Shown here: positions 10,104 to 14,336 of the stretch, piece by piece | Numbering within the stretch: position 1 is the stretch's first letter | How the letters are laid out: the number at the start of each line of letters is the position of its first letter | Assembly (NCBI GenBank): GCA_015499985.1 | Contig: JAAAUF010000723.1 | Location: forward strand, 1-14,336 | DNA length: 14,336 bases | Direction of reading: 5' to 3' | Source of the DNA: Haplosporangium gracile | Taxonomy: Eukaryota; Mortierellomycota; Mortierellomycetes; Mortierellales; Mortierellaceae | Made by a program: the position numbers and the translations under genes | Notes under the pieces: model-generated | Seen by the model: the letters and a program-made list of their open reading frames with translations, nothing else | What the model was told of the DNA's origin: nothing | The model's database searches: none

Positions 10104-11306
10104 GTACCTTGTCGATTAGGTGTGGGTGGTTGACAAGTGTGAAGGGGGGTAAGGGTATAGTGGAAAGGAGAGAGCGTGAGGGGTGTTGCTGTGGAGGAGA
10201 AAGAAGGGTGTCGGTGGAGGAGGACGGATGGACGAGAGTGGACGAGTGGATGAAGAAGAAAAAGAAAAAAGAGAGAAAATAAAATGAGTAAGACAATAAA
10301 GAAGAACTATCAAAGTCGCGGATAATCAAAACAGATATCCGGACGAGCACTTTGCGTGTCCGAGTCGACATTAAAAAAAAAAAAAAAAGAAAAAATTGTT
10401 CAAAAGTCAAAACGGCAAAGGTAAACAAAAACAAACACAAAAACAAACGTCCATCCAAATCCTTTCATGCATGTAATCCAACTTCTTATTTTACACTTTT
10501 TTGTTCACAAGAGTACAACGACACACCCAGAGTGAAAAAAAACTTAAGTCGCACTATGACCCTGGACTGGATAAAATATTTTTGTATCTGTGTTGCGGCT
10601 CTCACTTCCACGCGGTTGCTTGTAGGTTGAACAAAGGCGGAGAAAGAAGAAAACTGACAAACAGGAGACAAGAGAAAGAGAGTAAACCCTGCCACATAAA
10701 GTTCATGGTCGTCGATTGGTCCCTCCTTTCTTCCCCTCTCTTTCATCTATTCCATTTCCAACTCTACATGCTCTTCGCTCTCGTTCATACCCCCTTTTGG
10801 CTCGCCCTAATCTCTTCACTTCACATGGACACAGACATATATCCTTCACTCCTGCCACTTATCCATCCTTCTCACCCTCGTGTAGCAGGAAAACAAGTGA
10901 CTTTGGCAAGCAAGGTCCTTCCATGTTGTCGCTCTTCTTTTTTCACACCTAGCCATTGCGTAAGGGGTTCACACGAGGAAAAGAGACTTGTACCTGAACG
11001 ACAGAAACGCGCGTCTAGATGTCCAACTGCACAACGTGCACCGCCTCATCATCAACAACCATCAATCTCGCTTCGCTATCATTGCTTTTGTTTTTTTGTA
11101 TTTCCATGCTGTGCCTCAACAAAGAAATGTTTATTTTGTTTACTAAGGATGAACGAACACAGGAAAAGAGGGAGAAAAAGAGGGAAATGTCAAGCCCAAA
11201 AATAAACATTCCTGTTCACTTCATCCCTCTCTCCCTCTCGTCATGTCCCTGCCTACTTTCATTCCATCCACCCTGCATCCAGACCAAAAAAAACAGAGCC
11301 ATTTCC
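10104..11306. other. 1.2-kb non-coding region: permease upstream region and arrestin 3' flank
   Basis: The part next to the permease start (10104-10380) is pyrimidine-rich on the minus strand, as expected of its leader and promoter. It contains an A16 run at 10373-10388. The rest is low-complexity with A- and T-runs. The longest plus-strand open frame (10501-11205) begins at TTG and shows no recognisable fold, so I treat it as non-coding. Confidence 0.6.
11130..11135 (-). terminator. Candidate polyadenylation signal (AATAAA) of the arrestin gene
   Basis: TTTATT on the plus strand reads AATAAA on the minus strand about 170 bases after the arrestin stop codon. It is a plausible poly(A) signal but rests on the hexamer alone. 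Confidence 0.3.
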
Positions 11307-14137
11307 TCAAACAGAAGACCGAGGCCGTTGATCTTTGCTTTGATGCAGATCCATCAACAGGTCCTTGCTCAGCCCACAAGCCTTTGGCCCCAGAGTCGAT
11401 GACAACGACAAACATCCACCAAGAGCAGCAACAGCCGTAATAAATGGCGAAGCGTTTGAATTAGAGATGGCCAGATTGCGTGCTAACGACCGCTCTCGCA
11501 TCGTCTGGACCATCATCGCATCATCAGACATTGCCTTGGCAAGATACGGTGGCGAAGGTGGAGGTGTGCCTAGTCCACTATTAGAAGACGGCGTTGGGAG
11601 GGAACTGTTCCGGTAGGGCCTCCGGAACCGAGCGGGCACTCGAGAATCTTCCTCCTCATCCTCTTCCTCACTTTCTGCTTCTTCCTCATCATCATCACCG
11701 TCGTTGTCCTCTGAAGAACCAACATCACGACGACGACGTCGACGACGACGGGCTTCCTCAACAAGCAGATCAATGTCGATATCATCATCATCTCCATCAT
11801 TCATGACAAGGCTCTCAAGACTAGACAGTTGCTGGATCATCTCTTCTTCAAACCGATCACGAACAAATGTAGGGCGATCCTCCACTTCCATATGATGGGG
11901 AATGGGGCGCGACTTATGCCCATCGGCATAAGAAGGAACCGAGGTTAATGTAATGGGAATAGGCGCAAGTTGGAGTACCGTTGGCGCCTTGGAGGAAGAA
12001 GAGACATCGGATGAGCCTGGTGGCGATGTTGAGAGAAGGTGGGATGCGTCGGTGGCACTTGTCGAGGACGACGATGTCGAAGAGTGAGAATGAAAGATCG
12101 ACAGATCAACCGAAGGTCGCTTTCGGGTACTGGCGGTGAGTCGGCTCACAAAGCCACCCTGACGTTGTGGAATGAGCAACGACAAGACGATAAAGTACTC
12201 GACATTGAGAAGAGGGGTAATGGATTTGTTTACAGAAGGAAGCAAGTTGAGATGAGAAGGGATCCTGAACTGCAATTGCTGGGTCCATGTCGAGTTGCGA
12301 TTAGAGACCTTGGCGACGGGTATGGTTGCGGCATGGATGGTAGTCAAAATTGGGTTGGTGTGTGAAGAGGACGAGGAAGTATGCACAGAGTGAGAGGGAA
12401 GGCTGCCAGCAACCTTTGGGGAATTGTTGGAAGAAGAAGGAAAGGAGATTTGGCGGACGAGAGCGAGATGGATGGCTTGGAGGGTGATGTCCGAGTCGTT
12501 TTCGACCTTGAGGACCATTGAAGCATGATCGCCTAAGATTAGTGAGAGTAATTCAAAAAGTAGAGAGTACAAAGGTCAGCGACAAAGTTGATCCGGGTAG
12601 GCGGCGTACATATGTGACAGAGAACTTTAGGGACCAAGGGAGATCATTGCCCGACAGGGCGCAAGATATGAAAGTGTGTATTGTGGACAAATGCCTGAGT
12701 GGATTAACAATAATGCATCCCGGGGGGTAGGAGTCATTCACTGTGGCGTTGTTTTTCATGTTCGTGCTTGTGGTTGATCCATGCCATGTATAGGGTAGTA
12801 CTTGTACAAGAACATGTATCCCGATAAAGAGATGGATGATGATGACATTCGATCGCCCGCAATAGTAGAAATTGGATGCCCGAATAAGGAATTCTGTCCA
12901 CAAGGACAAAAAAAAAATACTTCGATTCCACTCCCACACACTCAGTACACAAGCACACACATCAACCTACCAACCAGCCCACGCTCAATTTCAAGGGGCG
13001 GGGGTTTGTTTTTGTTTTTTGTTTTTTTGTCCCCGGTGCCGACAGTTTATCCTTTTCTCGTTTTTCTCGCCTACTGCACCGTTGTCAAATTTGTACTCAC
13101 CAATACACACGCTGGTCTTGCTCTGAACTGAGGCGTTAATGGCTTTCGTTCCCCACCGGGATTCAACCACCAATTGGCCACTCGTCTCGTGGAGGGGCGC
13201 ACTGCTCGGCGTTGGTCGGCAAGAGGCAGTCGCCATTATTGCTGCATTGGTTACTCCAGCTCTTGCCTGCTGTGCTCCCCCAACCATGGCGGCTGCGTAG
13301 GAGACATGGGGCATGTACATAATCTTGTTGGGCGTTGACGAGGTCGAGGTCTTGACAATCGAGCCATTCCCAAGGTCCGCATCGAACGACAGGATGGCTT
13401 GCAGGGTATAACTGACTAAACGCTCTCCTTCCTAATAAACCAAATATGAAAGACATGTTAGCAAAACATCTCGTGTTCATGTGGACATGAAAATCTCAAC
13501 AATAGCAAAGAAAGGGCCAACCTCCCCACACATCCCCCTAATATTCTTCTAAATCACGCCGATCCCTTCACGCTCATCTGCCACATAAATGGTATCTCCA
13601 CTATCCTCCTCTTCCTCCTGCACAAAATCCACGACGTAACAGGTATGCAAAAGGAGGGAAGAGGAAGACGTGAAAAAAGGGTGGGATAGATGTCAACTGA
13701 AGGAAGTGAGAGGGAGAAGCAATTTTTTTTACCTCCATACTGGGTGGGTAGTTGCAGAGCGGCAGCTTGATGCAAAAGTGTAGGGGTGCATGTCTGCCAC
13801 AGGCTGGAAGAGTCTGGTCGTCGATAAGAAGATGCTCGACCTCAAAGAGTGTTGTAGTAGGGACCGGTGATGATGATGAAGGCAAGTCGTCCTTGTTATT
13901 GTGTTCCGCTGCCTCAGCGGTCAAGTCAAGAGTTGTTATGCAGGTAAAAACGACGCGCAGTTGACAGGGACGGAGGATGGGTTTGGAGAGGGAAAGGTTG
14001 ACTTGTCCGTGGATGGTGGTACCTGGTCCATATCGTCGAGGTTGCCCGTACTTTGTTGCGAGGGAGATCGAGAGTCCGTTTGGGGCGAGATAGGTGGCGG
14101 CGCTGTTTGTCGACGAGTGTTTTGAAAAGAAGCGCAT
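11307..14137 (-). CDS. Alpha-arrestin-like protein (arrestin N and C domains, acidic/Arg-rich tail)
   Basis: Best minus-strand join: 14137-13733, 13617-13558, 13431-13101, 12694-12635 and 12532-11307, giving 693 residues with phases agreeing. The N domain shows RRYGPGTTIHGQVNLSL (34-50), then HAPLHFCIKLPLCNYPPSME (116-135) and, after exon 2, EGERLVSYTLQAIL. The C domain starts near GDHASMVLKVENDSD (from 286), followed by LQAIHLALVRQISF, LNVEYFIVLSLLIP and PIPITLTSVPSY. The tail is Ser-rich, then D/E-rich with an Arg8 run (547-554). Fungal alpha-arrestins are cytosolic adaptors linking permeases to an Rsp5/NEDD4-type ubiquitin ligase. No canonical PPxY is present; VPSY is the closest match. 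The ATG at 14137 has a good context (acaaaacaATG), and the open frame upstream has no other ATG. The gene identity is firm; exon 4 and its donor (gtccct) are the weakest part of the model. Confidence 0.75.
11726..11752. repeat. CGA/CGT trinucleotide tract encoding an Arg8 run
   Basis: A near-perfect run of ACG/CGA triplets in arrestin exon 5 reads as CGT/CGA codons on the minus strand and gives eight consecutive arginines (547-554). The tract is partly self-complementary around gtcgac and sits between two acidic stretches of the protein. Confidence 0.85.
12695..13100 (-). other. Predicted arrestin intron 3 (406 bases), model uncertain
   Basis: The donor ATTG/gtgagt is strong. The chosen acceptor is taatccactcag/GCATTT. 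A stronger-looking acceptor inside it (T-rich tract then ccttggacag/AATTCC, near 12895) opens a frame in phase with exon 3 that runs to 12553, so the intron may be shorter or alternatively spliced. Confidence 0.45.
13558..13617 (-). other. Predicted 60-base arrestin exon 2, possibly a cassette exon
   Basis: gattttgtgcag/GAGGAA opens twenty codons (EEEEDSGDTIYVADEREGIG) ending at GGC/gtgatt. Without it exons 1 and 3 would be separated by one 301-base intron. With it the introns are 115 and 126 bases, the usual size here, and the second has a gctaac branch motif. All four phases are 0, so inclusion or skipping both keep the frame. The gtgatt donor is weak. Confidence 0.55.
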
Positions 14138-14336
14138 TGTTTTGTTAGGGAGGTTGGGTGGGTACGTTGTGAATGGGAATGAATGAAGGGTGAGCCAATG
14201 AATGTGAGAAGAAAAGCGAGTTGGATGAATCAGAGACGAGGACAAGAGAGATGGAAGAAGTGAATGAGGGAAAAAGAGAAGAGAATATAAGCGTCTGTGA
14301 AAGAGAGCGAGCGCAAATAGTGAAAGAGACCAATGG
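14138..14336 (-). promoter_or_regulatory. 5' UTR and proximal promoter of the arrestin gene
   Basis: Read on the minus strand, the region is C/T-rich throughout, with cttatattctc at about 14282-14292 as a weak TATA-like element. It ends in ccctaacaaaacaATG, a favourable start context. The open frame continues upstream for 36 codons but contains no ATG, supporting the start at 14137. Confidence 0.5.

Noticed and set aside
10501..11205. 234-codon plus-strand open frame between the permease and arrestin genes
   Set aside because: It starts at TTG, has low-complexity composition shaped by A/T runs, shows no domain and has no gene-like splice context.
12734..12958. 74-codon minus-strand open frame within arrestin intron 3
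   Set aside because: It has the wrong phase from exon 3 and ends at a stop before any C-domain sequence.

Overview
The window looks like a gene-dense piece of the nuclear genome of an early-diverging filamentous fungus, most likely a Mortierella-type species. The lineage is inferred from gene architecture, not from a database match. Three protein-coding genes are visible, all split by GT-AG introns of mostly 95-200 bases. Many introns carry ctaac or ctgac branch-point-like motifs, and the upstream regions of the coding starts are pyrimidine-rich.

Layout. Bases 168-6639 (+) encode a Kin4-type CAMKL protein kinase in seven exons (1207 residues): an N-terminal kinase domain, a long disordered middle and a C-terminal KA1 membrane-association domain interrupted by a low-complexity insert. 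Its first intron is about 2.3 kb. It converges on a minus-strand amino acid/GABA/choline-type permease (10103 down to 7159; 542 residues), which I reconstruct in six exons including a 4-base microexon. The 519 bases between the two stop codons hold 3' UTR sequence and extreme homopolymer tracts. A 1.2-kb non-coding stretch separates the permease start from the 3' end of a minus-strand alpha-arrestin-like gene (14137 down to 11307; about 693 residues in five exons), whose promoter and 5' UTR reach the end of the window.

Function. Alpha-arrestins in fungi are adaptors that bring a HECT ubiquitin ligase to plasma-membrane permeases, so an arrestin beside a permease is suggestive. The two genes have separate promoters, and nothing in the sequence proves a link. 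The Kin4-type kinase belongs to a family that acts at the cell cortex and spindle poles in yeast. No transposon, CRISPR array, tRNA, rRNA, toxin or virus-like gene was recognised. I found no convincing undescribed system. The most interesting signals are in splicing and protein architecture: the microexon, a frame-neutral 60-base exon, competing reading frames at the arrestin C-domain junction, and the split KA1 domain. All exon boundaries come from reading splice motifs, phase and protein-family fit, without transcript data.
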